A DNA stretch of 64,000 nt, from contig CAVQIM010000003.1 in the NCBI GenBank assembly GCA_963712595.1, forward strand, positions 124,001-188,000. The letters are read 5' to 3'. Position numbers and translations under genes: made by a program. The stretch comes from VRUE01 sp963712595. Lineage in GTDB: Bacteria > Actinomycetota > Thermoleophilia > Solirubrobacterales > 70-9. The notes beneath the pieces are model-generated. The model did no database searches. It had not been told where the DNA came from and was given only the letters and a program-made list of their open reading frames with translations. Of the stretch, positions 41,730-50,482 are shown piece by piece. Position 1 is the first letter of the stretch. Each line of letters begins with the position of its first letter.

Positions 41730-42017
41730 TCAGCCGAGCTTGGCGAGAACGTCCGACTCGCGAAGCACGAGCAGGTCCTCGTCTTCGACGGTGACGTCGG
41801 TGCCGCCGTATTTGGAGTAGAGGACCTCGTCGCCCTCGCTCACGTCGAGCGGGCGGCGCGTGCCGTCCTCGTTGATCGCGCCGTCGCCGACGGCTACGAC
41901 CTTGCCCTTCTGGGGCTTCTCCTTGGCCGTATCGGGGAGGACGATGCCGCTCGCGGTCGTCTCCTCCTCTTCGATCGGCTTCACGATCAGCCGGTCCCCG
42001 AGGGGCTTCAGCTTCAT
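41730..42017 (-). CDS. groES: Co-chaperonin GroES
   Basis: A 95-residue co-chaperonin, the lid of the GroEL chamber. Start ATG 42017, preceded by GGAGGT; the longer frame upstream passes through the CIRCE operator and is not coding. The sequence follows the family throughout: LKPLGDRLIVKPIEEEETTASGI, the mobile loop, then GDEVLYSKYGGTDV and the terminal DLLVLRESDVLA. It is the first gene of the operon with groEL. Confidence 0.97.
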   Translation of the reverse strand: MKLKPLGDRLIVKPIEEEETTASGIVLPDTAKEKPQKGKVVAVGDGAINEDGTRRPLDVSEGDEVLYSKYGGTDVTVEDEDLLVLRESDVLAKLG

Positions 42018-42058
42018 CCGTATACCTCCATCTATGGGTCGGGGAGTTGAAAACTGGA

Positions 42059-42085
42059 TTGGCACTCTCCATGTGAGAGTGCCAG
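42059..42085. promoter_or_regulatory. CIRCE operator (HrcA site) of groES-groEL
   Basis: TTGGCACTC-N9-GAGTGCCAG matches the CIRCE consensus TTAGCACTC-N9-GAGTGCTAA, with the arms complementary at 8 of 9 positions. It lies 42 bases upstream of the groES start, so HrcA would repress the operon and heat shock would release it. Confidence 0.93.
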
Positions 42086-42138
42086 GAGCCTGAAAGATAG
42101 CGGCATGGGCGAGTCCGCGGATCGAAGGGCGGGCTGTT

Positions 42139-42612
42139 TCAGCCGCTGGCAAGGAGCTTGCAGCCGAGGAGCTGCGCTATGCCCTCTCCGCCCCGGGCCA
42201 TCACCCAGTCGTGGTTCCACTCGAAGGCGGGCCGGGCGATCGGCGCCAAGAGGTTCATCCATGCCTTGGTGGTTTCCACGTTCCACTCGTAGAGCACCGC
42301 GGTGACGCCGTCCTCCTCGTAGAGGCGCCAGCGGCCGACGCCGGTCAGCTCCCCGACCGCATCCGCCTCGAGCAGATGCAGCCGCTCGACCCTCGTCGTC
42401 GTCACCTCGAACTCGACCCGGTAGGGCAGCAGGCTCTTCCAGACCATGCGGGCGACGGTGCCGACGCCCCCGTCCTCTCCCGGCCGCACTTCCTCGGCCT
42501 CCTCCACCCCGCGCCACCACTGCGGCCAGCGCTCCTGGTCGTGGATCGCCTCCCAGACCGGCTCGCGCGGGCACTCGAGCAGCCAGGTCGTGAGGAACGA
42601 GTAGTGGGCCAC
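42139..42612 (-). CDS. SRPBCC/START-type ligand-binding protein (polyketide cyclase-like)
   Basis: A 157-residue single-domain protein. The N-terminus AHYSFLTTWLLECPREPVWEAIHDQERWPQWWRGVEEAE is the typical first strand and two helices of the SRPBCC fold, and WNVETTKAWMNLLAPIARPAFEWNHDWVMARG is the long C-terminal helix. Such proteins bind a hydrophobic ligand or modify a polyketide or lipid; this one could also be a lipid carrier. It is followed by the ASCH gene upstream on the same strand (32 bases). Confidence 0.85.
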   Translation of the reverse strand: MAHYSFLTTWLLECPREPVWEAIHDQERWPQWWRGVEEAEEVRPGEDGGVGTVARMVWKSLLPYRVEFEVTTTRVERLHLLEADAVGELTGVGRWRLYEEDGVTAVLYEWNVETTKAWMNLLAPIARPAFEWNHDWVMARGGEGIAQLLGCKLLASG

Positions 42613-42643
42613 GTGGATCGAGGCGAACCAGAGGCGCCGGGCG

Positions 42644-43048
42644 TCAGTTGTGCCGAGGGGTCTCGCCGTTGCCGAAATGCGCCCCTGGCGGCTCCATGAT
42701 CTGGGAGAAGCGGATCACCGTGACGGTTTCCTCGGGTGAGACCGGCCGGCCGTAGATCTGCTCCAGGAAGTTGATCTCGTCCTCGAGCCGGCGGAACTCG
42801 GGATTGTCGTGCTCGATGTCTCGTGGCGAGAGCTCTGAGATCCGCTTCACCTCGACGTCGTCGATCACCGCCGTGAAGATCTTCTCCCGTGGGCTGTGGC
42901 GGAAGCCGACCGTGATCCAGACCACCTGACCGCGCTCGTACTTGTTGCTCTTGTCGCCGAGCCTGATCGTCGCCGTCTTGCGACCGCGCTTGAGCTGGTC
43001 GACGAAAACCGGGGAATAGAAGTTGAGAACGAAGATGCCGCCCCTCAT
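42644..43048 (-). CDS. ASCH-domain protein
   Basis: A 134-residue protein with an ASCH fold, a PUA-related beta barrel thought to bind RNA or nucleotides. Typical features are FYSPVFVDQLKRGRKTATIRLGD near the N-terminus, GQVVWITVG in the barrel and IDDVEVKRISEL near the middle. A helix EDEINFLEQIYG and a terminal strand TVIRFSQI complete it. Related proteins degrade modified nucleosides or act in translation control. The activity is unassigned. Confidence 0.8.
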   Translation of the reverse strand: MRGGIFVLNFYSPVFVDQLKRGRKTATIRLGDKSNKYERGQVVWITVGFRHSPREKIFTAVIDDVEVKRISELSPRDIEHDNPEFRRLEDEINFLEQIYGRPVSPEETVTVIRFSQIMEPPGAHFGNGETPRHN

Positions 43049-43226
43049 GGCGGAGCGAGCGTATCTGACCCCAGCCCAGGGCGAGCCGTCGACCAGATTG
43101 TCGCGATCAACGCCAGCTTGAGGAACTTGCGTGTTTGTCTATGGAGCCGGCTCAGGCCTATCTCTAGTCTGGACGTTTGTTCGATCCGGTGTGTAGCGCC
43201 TGGGAAAACGGGTCGATGGGAGGGGA

Positions 43227-45110
43227 ATGCACTTCGCGAGAATCCGACTCGGAAAGCTTGCAGCTGTCGCAGCGACCTGCGCGCTCGCCATTCTGCTTGC
43301 CTTTGCCGGCATCGCCCAGGCGGCCAGCTGCGACGGCCGTCACGCGACGATCGTCGGCACCGCCGGCAACGACGTGCTCGTCGGCAAGGGGGCAAGCGAC
43401 GTGATCTACGGCGGCGGCGGCAACGACCGGATCAGCGGCGGGCCGAACGGCAACGACACGATCTGCGGTGGGCCCGGCAACGACTCCATCCACGGCGGCC
43501 GTGGCTTCGACGCCCTCTACGGCGACGATGGCAACGACCGCATCGCCGGTGATACCGGTTCCGACCATCTCGAGGGGGGCAGCGGCGTGGACCGTCTGCT
43601 TGGCGCCAAAGGCAGCGACAGCCTCGTGGGCGGCGCCGACGACGACACGCTGCTCGGCGACAAGGGCCCCGACAAGCTGGTCGGGGGCGACGGCGACGAC
43701 TACGTCAACGGCGCCAAGGGGAGCGACGAAGAGGAAGGCGATGCCGGCAACGACATGCTCTTCGGCGACAAGGGCAACGACAAGATCGACGGCGGCGCGG
43801 ACACTGACCAGATCGAAGGGGGCCCCGGCGACGATCCCGACCTCGACGGCGGCGACAGCAACGACTTCGTCTACGGCGGGGCGGGCAGCGACACGGTCAA
43901 CGGAGGGGAGGGCGACGGCGACGTGGTCCGCGGCGACAGCGGCGAGGACACCCTCGACGGGGGCGCCGGCACTCGCGACATCGTCACCTACGCCAGCGCC
44001 ACCCGCAGCGGCGTGATCGTGAACCTCTCCTCGGGCAGCTCGAAGGGCGACGGGCACGACACCCTGCAGGAATTCGAGGACGTGGTCGGATCGCCACAGG
44101 GCGACGACATCGACGGCAACGGCGATTTGAACCGGCTCGACGGGGGCGTCGGCAACGACGACCTCGACGGCGGCGGCGGGCCCGACGAAGCATTCGGCGG
44201 CGCCGGCAACGACGAGTGCGACGGCTTCGCCACCGAGCATTCCTGCGGAACCGAACCGACTCCACCCGGCAGCGGCACCTTCGTGATCCTCAACCAGGGT
44301 CTCGACGGCAGCAGCCTCGTGGTGCAGGGAGATGGCAGCGGCAACGACATCGGCGTCGCCTTCAGCGGAGGCTGGATCGTCTCCGACAAAGGCCCGGTAA
44401 TCCCCGGCGAAGGCTGCAGCTCAGCCGCGGGCACGACCGTCGTTACCTGCCCGACCCCAGTCGCCACCGGTCTCGTGGTGATCACAGGCGGCGATGGCGA
44501 CGACTCGGTCTCGATCGCCGAAAGCGTGCCCCGCAGCGTCAAAGTCCGCGCCAACGGCAATGCCGGCTCCGACGCGCTTAGCGGCGGGCTTGGCGACGAC
44601 GTGCTGGAAGCCGGCGAGAACTACAACGGACCCGACAGCGGCAACGACACGCTGATCGGCAACCCCGGCAGCGACGTGCTCTACGCCGACCCCGGATCCG
44701 ACCAGCTCTCCGGCGGCCCCGGCAACGACCTGCTCGTCTCCTCGGTCGAGGTCTGCCAGGGCCACACCTACGACGGGGGACCGGGCGAGGACACGGTCTC
44801 CTACGGCCGTTCTAACGCCAACCTCACGGTGAAGCTGGGCGGCACCGGCGAGCCGGGAGGCTGTGGCAACCCCGACCACGTGCTCGCCGACAACGAGAGC
44901 CTCGAGGGCTCCGACGGCCCCGACGTCCTGATCGGGGACGACGGTGCCAACAGCCTGCTGGGCCATCTCGGTGCCGACACCTTCGTCGGCAAGGGCGGCG
45001 ACGACACGATCGAAGCCGTCGACGGCCACCGCGACAAGGCGATCGAGTGCGGCGGCGGGGACAACAGCGTCAGCCGAGACCGCGCCGATCCGAATCCCGG
45101 CGACTGCTGA
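43227..45110 (+). CDS. Secreted RTX (haemolysin-type calcium-binding) repeat protein
   Basis: A 627-residue exported protein. A signal peptide (AAVAATCALAILLAFAGIAQAA) is followed by long runs of the nonapeptide GGxGxDxLx, such as GGGGNDRISGG, GDKGNDKIDGG and GGPGNDLLVS, which fold into calcium-binding beta rolls. Two non-repeat stretches lie between roll blocks near residues 350-440. The N-terminal Sec signal differs from the C-terminal type I secretion signal of Gram-negative RTX proteins, as usual in actinobacteria. No catalytic domain is visible; a structural or adhesive role is likely. Its stop codon is one base from that of the convergent regulator. Confidence 0.93.
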   Translation: MHFARIRLGKLAAVAATCALAILLAFAGIAQAASCDGRHATIVGTAGNDVLVGKGASDVIYGGGGNDRISGGPNGNDTICGGPGNDSIHGGRGFDALYGDDGNDRIAGDTGSDHLEGGSGVDRLLGAKGSDSLVGGADDDTLLGDKGPDKLVGGDGDDYVNGAKGSDEEEGDAGNDMLFGDKGNDKIDGGADTDQIEGGPGDDPDLDGGDSNDFVYGGAGSDTVNGGEGDGDVVRGDSGEDTLDGGAGTRDIVTYASATRSGVIVNLSSGSSKGDGHDTLQEFEDVVGSPQGDDIDGNGDLNRLDGGVGNDDLDGGGGPDEAFGGAGNDECDGFATEHSCGTEPTPPGSGTFVILNQGLDGSSLVVQGDGSGNDIGVAFSGGWIVSDKGPVIPGEGCSSAAGTTVVTCPTPVATGLVVITGGDGDDSVSIAESVPRSVKVRANGNAGSDALSGGLGDDVLEAGENYNGPDSGNDTLIGNPGSDVLYADPGSDQLSGGPGNDLLVSSVEVCQGHTYDGGPGEDTVSYGRSNANLTVKLGGTGEPGGCGNPDHVLADNESLEGSDGPDVLIGDDGANSLLGHLGADTFVGKGGDDTIEAVDGHRDKAIECGGGDNSVSRDRADPNPGDC

Positions 45111-45111
45111 C

Positions 45112-45813
45112 TCAGAAGATGTAGTTGCGCAGCTTCTCCGGCGCCAGCACGGTGACGCGGCCGCGGCCGGGGCGGACGATGTGAGCCCGATCGAGGTCGG
45201 CGAGGAAACGGCTGACGCTCTCGCGCGAGGTCCCGGCGAGCTGCGCCAGGTCCGCTTGGTTCATGCGGATCGTCACCTCACCCCCCTCCTCGCCGCGCGG
45301 CGACTCCTCGGCGACGAGCTGCGAGAGCACTCCGGCGACGCGGCTGGGAACGGTCTGGAAGGACTGGCGCGAGATCCGCTCGTTGGCGGTGCGCAGGCGG
45401 CGGACCAGCGCCGCGATCAGCTTCACCGTGATCTCGGGGTGGCGGGCGAGAAGGGCCCGCACCTCGCCCGCCGGCAGGGCGAGCAGCTCACCGTCGGTCA
45501 GCGCCTCGACGCTGGCCGAGCGCACCTCGCCGTCGAGCATCGCCAGCTCGCCGAAGATGTCGCCGGGCCCGAGGCTGGCCAGTGTGATCGCGCGCCCGTC
45601 GGAGTGCTCGCGGGTGACCCTGAAGGCACCGTCACGAACGATGTAGCAGGCGTCGGAATGATCTCCCTCATGGAAAACGCGCGTGCCGGCCGGGAACGAG
45701 CGAGCGACGGCAACGCGCGAGAAGCGCTCCAGCTCCCCCTCCTCGAGATCGGAGAAGAGCGGCACGCTGCGCAGCAGCTCGACGGGTCCCAGCCCCACCT
45801 CACGGTTAGACAT
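45112..45813 (-). CDS. Crp/Fnr-family transcriptional regulator
   Basis: A 233-residue protein. The cyclic-nucleotide-type beta barrel spans residues about 12-130 (LFSDLEEGELERFSRVAVARSF, GPGDIFGELAMLDGEVRSASVEA), followed by the long dimer helix LIAALVRRLRTANERIS and the HTH, RMNQADLAQLAGTSRESVSRFLADLDRAHIV. The phosphate-binding loop lacks the RxS of CRP proper (here EVRSASVEA retains R and S), so cAMP or another ligand is possible. No Fe-S cysteines are present, which excludes Fnr-type oxygen sensing. The target is unknown. Confidence 0.93.
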   Translation of the reverse strand: MSNREVGLGPVELLRSVPLFSDLEEGELERFSRVAVARSFPAGTRVFHEGDHSDACYIVRDGAFRVTREHSDGRAITLASLGPGDIFGELAMLDGEVRSASVEALTDGELLALPAGEVRALLARHPEITVKLIAALVRRLRTANERISRQSFQTVPSRVAGVLSQLVAEESPRGEEGGEVTIRMNQADLAQLAGTSRESVSRFLADLDRAHIVRPGRGRVTVLAPEKLRNYIF

Positions 45814-45904
45814 CGAGGTGATTATCCCTCGCCAGGAGGGAGAACTCGGGCTGGCCGGCCCCTTAGCCCGATATGAACATGGTCGGGCGCGCTGACGGAG
45901 GAGC

Positions 45905-48900
45905 TCAACGGGCGGCCAGGGTCAGCTTTCGCGGACCGCGGCTGAAGCCGGCCTCGAGCAGGGTGTCCTCCTGACCGGAGCCGATGATCGGCTCGCCGTC
46001 GAGTTTCTCGACCGCCAGCTTGGGGAGCCTGCCGGCGGTAACGGCGTCGGCGAGGGCGGCTATCGCGGCCGCCAGCTCCTCGACGTCGAGCTCGACGAGG
46101 CGGAGGATGCCGCGGCCGCCGCGCTCGACGTAGAGGGTCGGGGCACCGTCGCGGAGGAGGACGTGGGCACCGGGAGCGCGGGCGGGGCGGCGGCCGCTTG
46201 GGGGTTTGGGCCAGGGCAGGGAGCCGCCGTAGGGGTTGGCGGGATCGGTGGAGGCGAGGAGCTGGAAGGAGCCGCTGTCTTCCGGAAGCGAGCGCAGGCG
46301 CTCGACCGCGCCCGGCAGGGCGAACTGGGCGCCGCCGAGCCCCTCGACGAAATAGCCGCGGCGGGCGGTGCCGAGCAGCTCGAGGTTGCCCAGCTCGGCG
46401 TAGAGGCTGGCGAAGCCGCCGGGGACGCCCTCGGCGAGCACCGTCTCGCGGGTGACGATGCCGTAGCGCTCCAGCATTAGCTCCGCCTGGGCGCGCAGGC
46501 GGGGGCCGGCGGCGGGAGCGTTCTCGAAGAGCGCGGCGGTCAGCGACCAGCGCCCTTGCACGGCATCGCCGGCGGCGCGGCGGCGGGCGAAGCGGCGGCC
46601 TCGCTGCTCGCGCGGCGCGCCAGCGCGCAGGCGCGGCGAGCGCAGCGGGGCGAAGGCGTCGTTGGTGACCTCACCGGCCCAGGCGAGATCCCAGAGCGCG
46701 GCGTGCAGCTCCTCGACGGGATGATCGAGGTCGGCGAGCAGGTCGAGCCAGAAGTCGGGCCCGGCAGCGAGCCGCTCGCGGATCGCGTCGTGGACCTCGC
46801 CCTCGGATCGCTCCAGCTTCGCGTTGGCAGGTGGCGGTCCGGCGAGGCGGACGTCGTCGCGGAAGTAGAGGGCGACGCGTCCGTCGCTGCGCCCGCGGGC
46901 GCCGGCGCCGATCCAGACCAGCTCGCCGCTGGTGCAGAGTTCGTCGAGCCATGTCGATGAGTAGGCGCCGAGGCGGCGCGGCAGCACGTCGCTCTCCCAG
47001 ACCTTTGGGGTCAAAGTCACCCCCTGCAGGGGGACGAGGGCGTCGCGCAGGCGGTCCGGACCGGCGCCGGCGGCGCGGTGGGCGTCGACGTTCTGCCAGC
47101 TCGGCAGGAAGCGGGCGAAGCGGTCGCGGTCGGCGGGCTCGACCTCGCGGCGCAGATGGGCGAGGCTGGCGCGGCGCACGCGGCGCAGCACCTCGGCGTC
47201 GCACCACTCTCGCTCGCTGCCCCCCGGCAGCAGCTCGCCGCGGACCAGCGTGCCGGCGCGCTCGAGCTCGCGCAGCGCCGGGGTCGGGTCGACCCCGTAG
47301 CGGGCGGCCAACTGGGCGGTCGGGAAGGGGCCGTGGGTGCGGGCGTAGCGGCGCACGAGGGCGACGAGGGGGTCGGCCTGCTCGGCGAGGAAGCTCTCGG
47401 GCAGGCCCGCCGGCGGGGGCACCCCGAGCGCGTCGCGGTAGAGCCCGGCGTGCTCGCCGGCGATATAGCGCTCCTCGCCGTCGATCCGCACCAGGGCGAC
47501 GCGGCGCTCGGTGAGGAGCTTTTCCAACATAGAGGCCGCCGAGTAGCCCTCGGCGACGCGCTCGTCGCACTCCTCGGCGGTCAGGTCGCCGAGGTTGCGC
47601 AACACCTGCTGCAGCGCATCGCGGTCGCCGGCGCGGCCCGCCTCGGTGCGGTGCTGCAGCTGGGCCTCGACCTCGGTCAGCGCCTCGGGATCGATCAGCT
47701 CGCGCAGCTCCTCCTGGCCGAGCAGCTCGCGCAGCAGGTCGCGGTCGAGAGCCAGCGCCGCCGCCCGCCGCTCGGCGTTCGGCGTGTCCCCCTCGTACAT
47801 GTAGGTCGCGACGTAGTCGAAGAGCAGCGAGGAGGCGAACGGCGAGGCGGTCGGGGTCTCGACCTCGACCAGGTCGAGCTGGCGCGAGTGCAACTTGCGC
47901 AGCAGATCGGCGAGCGAGGGCAGGTCGAGCACGTCGCGCAGGCACTCGCGGTAGGTCTCCAGCACGACCGGGAAGCGGGGAAAGTCGCGCGCAACCTCGA
48001 GCAGGCTCTGCGCCTTCAGCCGTTGCTGCCAGAGCGGCGTGCGCTTGCCGGGGTAGGCGCGGGGGATCAGCAGCGAGCGCGCGGCGTTCTCACGGAAGTG
48101 GGAGCCGAAGAGGGCCGAGCCGGAGAGCTCGGAGACCACCAGGTCCTCGAGCTCGTCGGGCTCGACCATGACCAGGTCGGCGGGGGGCGGCTCGTCGGCA
48201 TCTGGCAGGTGGATGACGATCCCGTCGTCGGACCAGATCGCGTCGGCCTCGAGCTCGCGCTCGGCGCGGATCTTGGCCGAGAGCGCCAGGCCCCAGGCGG
48301 CGTGGACGCGTCCGCCGTAGGGCGAGAGAACGCAGAGGCGCCAATCGCCGATCTCGTCGCGGAAGCGCTCGACCACGATCGTCTCGTCGGAGGGGACGAC
48401 GCGGGTCGCGGTCTGCTGCTCACGCAGGTAGGCGACCAGGTTCTCGGCGGCGCGGCGGTCGAGGTCGTACTCGGCCGCCAGCTCGGTCGGCTCCCGCGAG
48501 ACCGCCTCACGGGCAAAGGCGCCGATCGCCCGGCCAAGCTCGGCCGGACGGCCGATCCCGTCGCCCTTCCAGAAGGGGACGGCGCCAGGGGCACCGGGGG
48601 CCGGCGTGACGATGACGCGGTCGCGGGTGATGTCCTCGATCCGCCAGGTGGTGGCGCCGAGCAGGAAGGTCTGCCCGGGCCGGGCCTCGTAGACCATCTC
48701 CTCGTCGAGCTCGCCGACGCGGCGCCCGTCTGGCAGATGGACGCCGTAGAGACCGCGATCGGGGATCGTGCCGGCGTTGGTGACGACCAGTTGGCGGGCG
48801 CCTTTGCGCCCGTGCATCGTCCCCGCCGTGCGGTCCCAGACGATCCGCGGGCGCAGCTCGGCAAAGCGGTCGGAGGGGTAGCGCCCGTCGAGCATGTCGA

Positions 48901-50458
48901 GGACGTTCTCGAGCTGCTCGCGGGAGAGGTCGTGGAAGGGCTCGGAGGCGGTAACGACTCGCTCGACCTCGTTCACGTCCCACTCGTCGAGAGCCGCCAT
49001 CGCGACCAGGTGCTGGGCGAGCACGTCGAGCGGGTTCTGCGGGATCACCGTCTCCTCGATCGCGCCTTCGCGCATCCGCCTGGCGACGACGGCGCACTCG
49101 AGCAGGTCGGCGCGGAACTTGGGGAAGATGCGCCCGCGCGAGACCTCCCCCAAGGAGTGGCCGGCGCGGCCGACGCGCTGCAGGCCGCGGCTGACCGACT
49201 TCGGCGACTCGACCTGGATGACCAGATCCACGGCTCCCATGTCGATCCCCAGCTCGAGCGAAGAGGTCGCGACCAAGCAGGGGAGCTGGCCCGACTTCAG
49301 CATCTCCTCCACCACGGTGCGCTCCTCGTGGCTGAGGGAGCCGTGGTGGGCCCGGGCGATCTCGAGGGGAGCGGATGGGTCTGGTCCGTCTGGCTCGCTG
49401 TCGCGAGGAGTTCCCGCCGGACCGGATCCATCCGTCCCAGCGTGCTCAGTCGCTGGCAACTCGTGCTCGCCTTCGCCGTTGGCGAGCTCGTTCAGGCGCT
49501 TGGCAAGGCGCTCAGCGGCTCTACGGTTATTTACGAAGACGATCGTCGAAGTGTGTTCCTGGACCAGCTCTAGAAGCTTGGGGTAAATCGCCGGCCAGAT
49601 CGAGCGGACGTGGGCGAGGGGCTCTCCGTCGGCGGGATTGCCGTCCGCATTGGGGAAAGCTGGAGCGCCCGGTTCGGCCATGTCGTCGACCGGGACGACG
49701 ATCTCCAAGTCCAGCTCCTTAGCCGTTCCAGCATCCACGATCTTGCAGTCCCTCTTGGGCCCGACGAGAAACCGAGCTATCCGCTCCAACGGCCGCTGAG
49801 TCGCGGAGAGCCCAATGCGCTGAAGGGAGTCAGGGGAGGTTTCGACGGAGCCTCCCCGCTGTTGCTCCGGCGAGACCTCCCCTGACTCCCTGACGAGGTG
49901 ATCGAGCCTCTCGAGAGTCAAGGCCAGGTGGGAGCCCCGCTTCGACTGGGCAACGGCGTGGATCTCGTCGACGATCACCGCTTCGACGCCGGTGAGGATC
50001 TCGCGGGCGCCCGAGGAGAGCATCAGGTAGAGGGACTCGGGGGTGGTGATGAGGATGTCGGGCGGCGATTTGCGCATCGCGCGCCGCTCGGACTGCGGCG
50101 TGTCACCGGTGCGCAGACCGACCGCGATCTCCGCACCGATGCCGCGCAGCGGGGCGCGCAGGTTGCGCTCGATGTCGTAGGAGAGCGCCTTCAGAGGGGA
50201 GACGTAGACGATCCGCACTCCCTTGCCCAGCCCGTCCGCCCGCGAGAGGCGGTCGATCCCCCAGAGGAAGGCGGCAAGGGTCTTGCCGGAGCCCGTGGGG
50301 GCGCAGATCAGCGCGTTGGCGCCGCTGGAGATCGCCTCCCAGCCACCTGCCTGGGCGGGCGTCGGGCCCTCGAAGGAAGCCTCGAACCAGCGCCTGACCG
50401 GGGCGCTGAACGGCGCCAGCGGGTCGGATCCCACACTCGTCTTCTCATCGGCGGACAA
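45905..50458 (-). CDS. lhr: Lhr-type large ATP-dependent DNA helicase
   Basis: A 1517-residue superfamily 2 helicase of the Lhr family, which unwinds DNA with 3'-5' polarity and is linked to repair. Walker A is APTGSGKT (residues 53-60), motif II is DEIH (164-167), motif III is SAT (218-220), and the second RecA domain includes VATSSLELGIDMG and QRVGRAGH. It is followed by a winged-helix domain, the Lhr core and a large Lhr-C region that continues to the end. Two low-complexity peptides, at residues 190-212 and about 342-363, are encoded by perfect or near-perfect palindromes and look like insertions relative to ordinary Lhr. The stop codon is 91 bases from the Crp gene. Confidence 0.95.
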   Translation of the reverse strand: MSADEKTSVGSDPLAPFSAPVRRWFEASFEGPTPAQAGGWEAISSGANALICAPTGSGKTLAAFLWGIDRLSRADGLGKGVRIVYVSPLKALSYDIERNLRAPLRGIGAEIAVGLRTGDTPQSERRAMRKSPPDILITTPESLYLMLSSGAREILTGVEAVIVDEIHAVAQSKRGSHLALTLERLDHLVRESGEVSPEQQRGGSVETSPDSLQRIGLSATQRPLERIARFLVGPKRDCKIVDAGTAKELDLEIVVPVDDMAEPGAPAFPNADGNPADGEPLAHVRSIWPAIYPKLLELVQEHTSTIVFVNNRRAAERLAKRLNELANGEGEHELPATEHAGTDGSGPAGTPRDSEPDGPDPSAPLEIARAHHGSLSHEERTVVEEMLKSGQLPCLVATSSLELGIDMGAVDLVIQVESPKSVSRGLQRVGRAGHSLGEVSRGRIFPKFRADLLECAVVARRMREGAIEETVIPQNPLDVLAQHLVAMAALDEWDVNEVERVVTASEPFHDLSREQLENVLDMLDGRYPSDRFAELRPRIVWDRTAGTMHGRKGARQLVVTNAGTIPDRGLYGVHLPDGRRVGELDEEMVYEARPGQTFLLGATTWRIEDITRDRVIVTPAPGAPGAVPFWKGDGIGRPAELGRAIGAFAREAVSREPTELAAEYDLDRRAAENLVAYLREQQTATRVVPSDETIVVERFRDEIGDWRLCVLSPYGGRVHAAWGLALSAKIRAERELEADAIWSDDGIVIHLPDADEPPPADLVMVEPDELEDLVVSELSGSALFGSHFRENAARSLLIPRAYPGKRTPLWQQRLKAQSLLEVARDFPRFPVVLETYRECLRDVLDLPSLADLLRKLHSRQLDLVEVETPTASPFASSLLFDYVATYMYEGDTPNAERRAAALALDRDLLRELLGQEELRELIDPEALTEVEAQLQHRTEAGRAGDRDALQQVLRNLGDLTAEECDERVAEGYSAASMLEKLLTERRVALVRIDGEERYIAGEHAGLYRDALGVPPPAGLPESFLAEQADPLVALVRRYARTHGPFPTAQLAARYGVDPTPALRELERAGTLVRGELLPGGSEREWCDAEVLRRVRRASLAHLRREVEPADRDRFARFLPSWQNVDAHRAAGAGPDRLRDALVPLQGVTLTPKVWESDVLPRRLGAYSSTWLDELCTSGELVWIGAGARGRSDGRVALYFRDDVRLAGPPPANAKLERSEGEVHDAIRERLAAGPDFWLDLLADLDHPVEELHAALWDLAWAGEVTNDAFAPLRSPRLRAGAPREQRGRRFARRRAAGDAVQGRWSLTAALFENAPAAGPRLRAQAELMLERYGIVTRETVLAEGVPGGFASLYAELGNLELLGTARRGYFVEGLGGAQFALPGAVERLRSLPEDSGSFQLLASTDPANPYGGSLPWPKPPSGRRPARAPGAHVLLRDGAPTLYVERGGRGILRLVELDVEELAAAIAALADAVTAGRLPKLAVEKLDGEPIIGSGQEDTLLEAGFSRGPRKLTLAAR
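49372..49434 (-). repeat. In-frame palindrome 2 within lhr
   Basis: CGGATGGGTCTGGTCCG (49372-49388) pairs with 49418-49434 at 15 of 17 positions around 29 bases. It encodes residues about 342-363 of Lhr, a Gly/Pro/Asp/Ser-rich stretch between two helicase motifs. Confidence 0.7.
49824..49891 (-). repeat. In-frame palindrome 1 within lhr
   Basis: AGGGAGTCAGGGGAGGT (49824-49840) pairs perfectly, 17 of 17, with 49875-49891 around a 34-base centre. It encodes residues 190-212 of Lhr, a hydrophilic stretch between the LERLDHL helix and the QRIGLSAT motif, which are normally close together. Confidence 0.82.
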
Positions 50459-50482
50459 CCCACCGATCTTACGCGCCCGCGC

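Noticed and set aside
40354..41820. 488-residue plus-strand frame
   Set aside because: Antisense to groEL-groES, which match known chaperonins throughout.
42018..42152. Upstream extension of groES
   Set aside because: It would translate through the CIRCE operator; the GGAGGT site and family length fix the start at 42017.
43350..45000. Possible CRISPR or satellite repeats
   Set aside because: The repetition follows the nonapeptide code of RTX repeats and lies in a continuous frame; there are no constant repeats with unique spacers anywhere in the window.
47078..49573. 831-residue plus-strand frame
   Set aside because: Antisense to lhr; no recognisable domains and the lhr reading is full-length.
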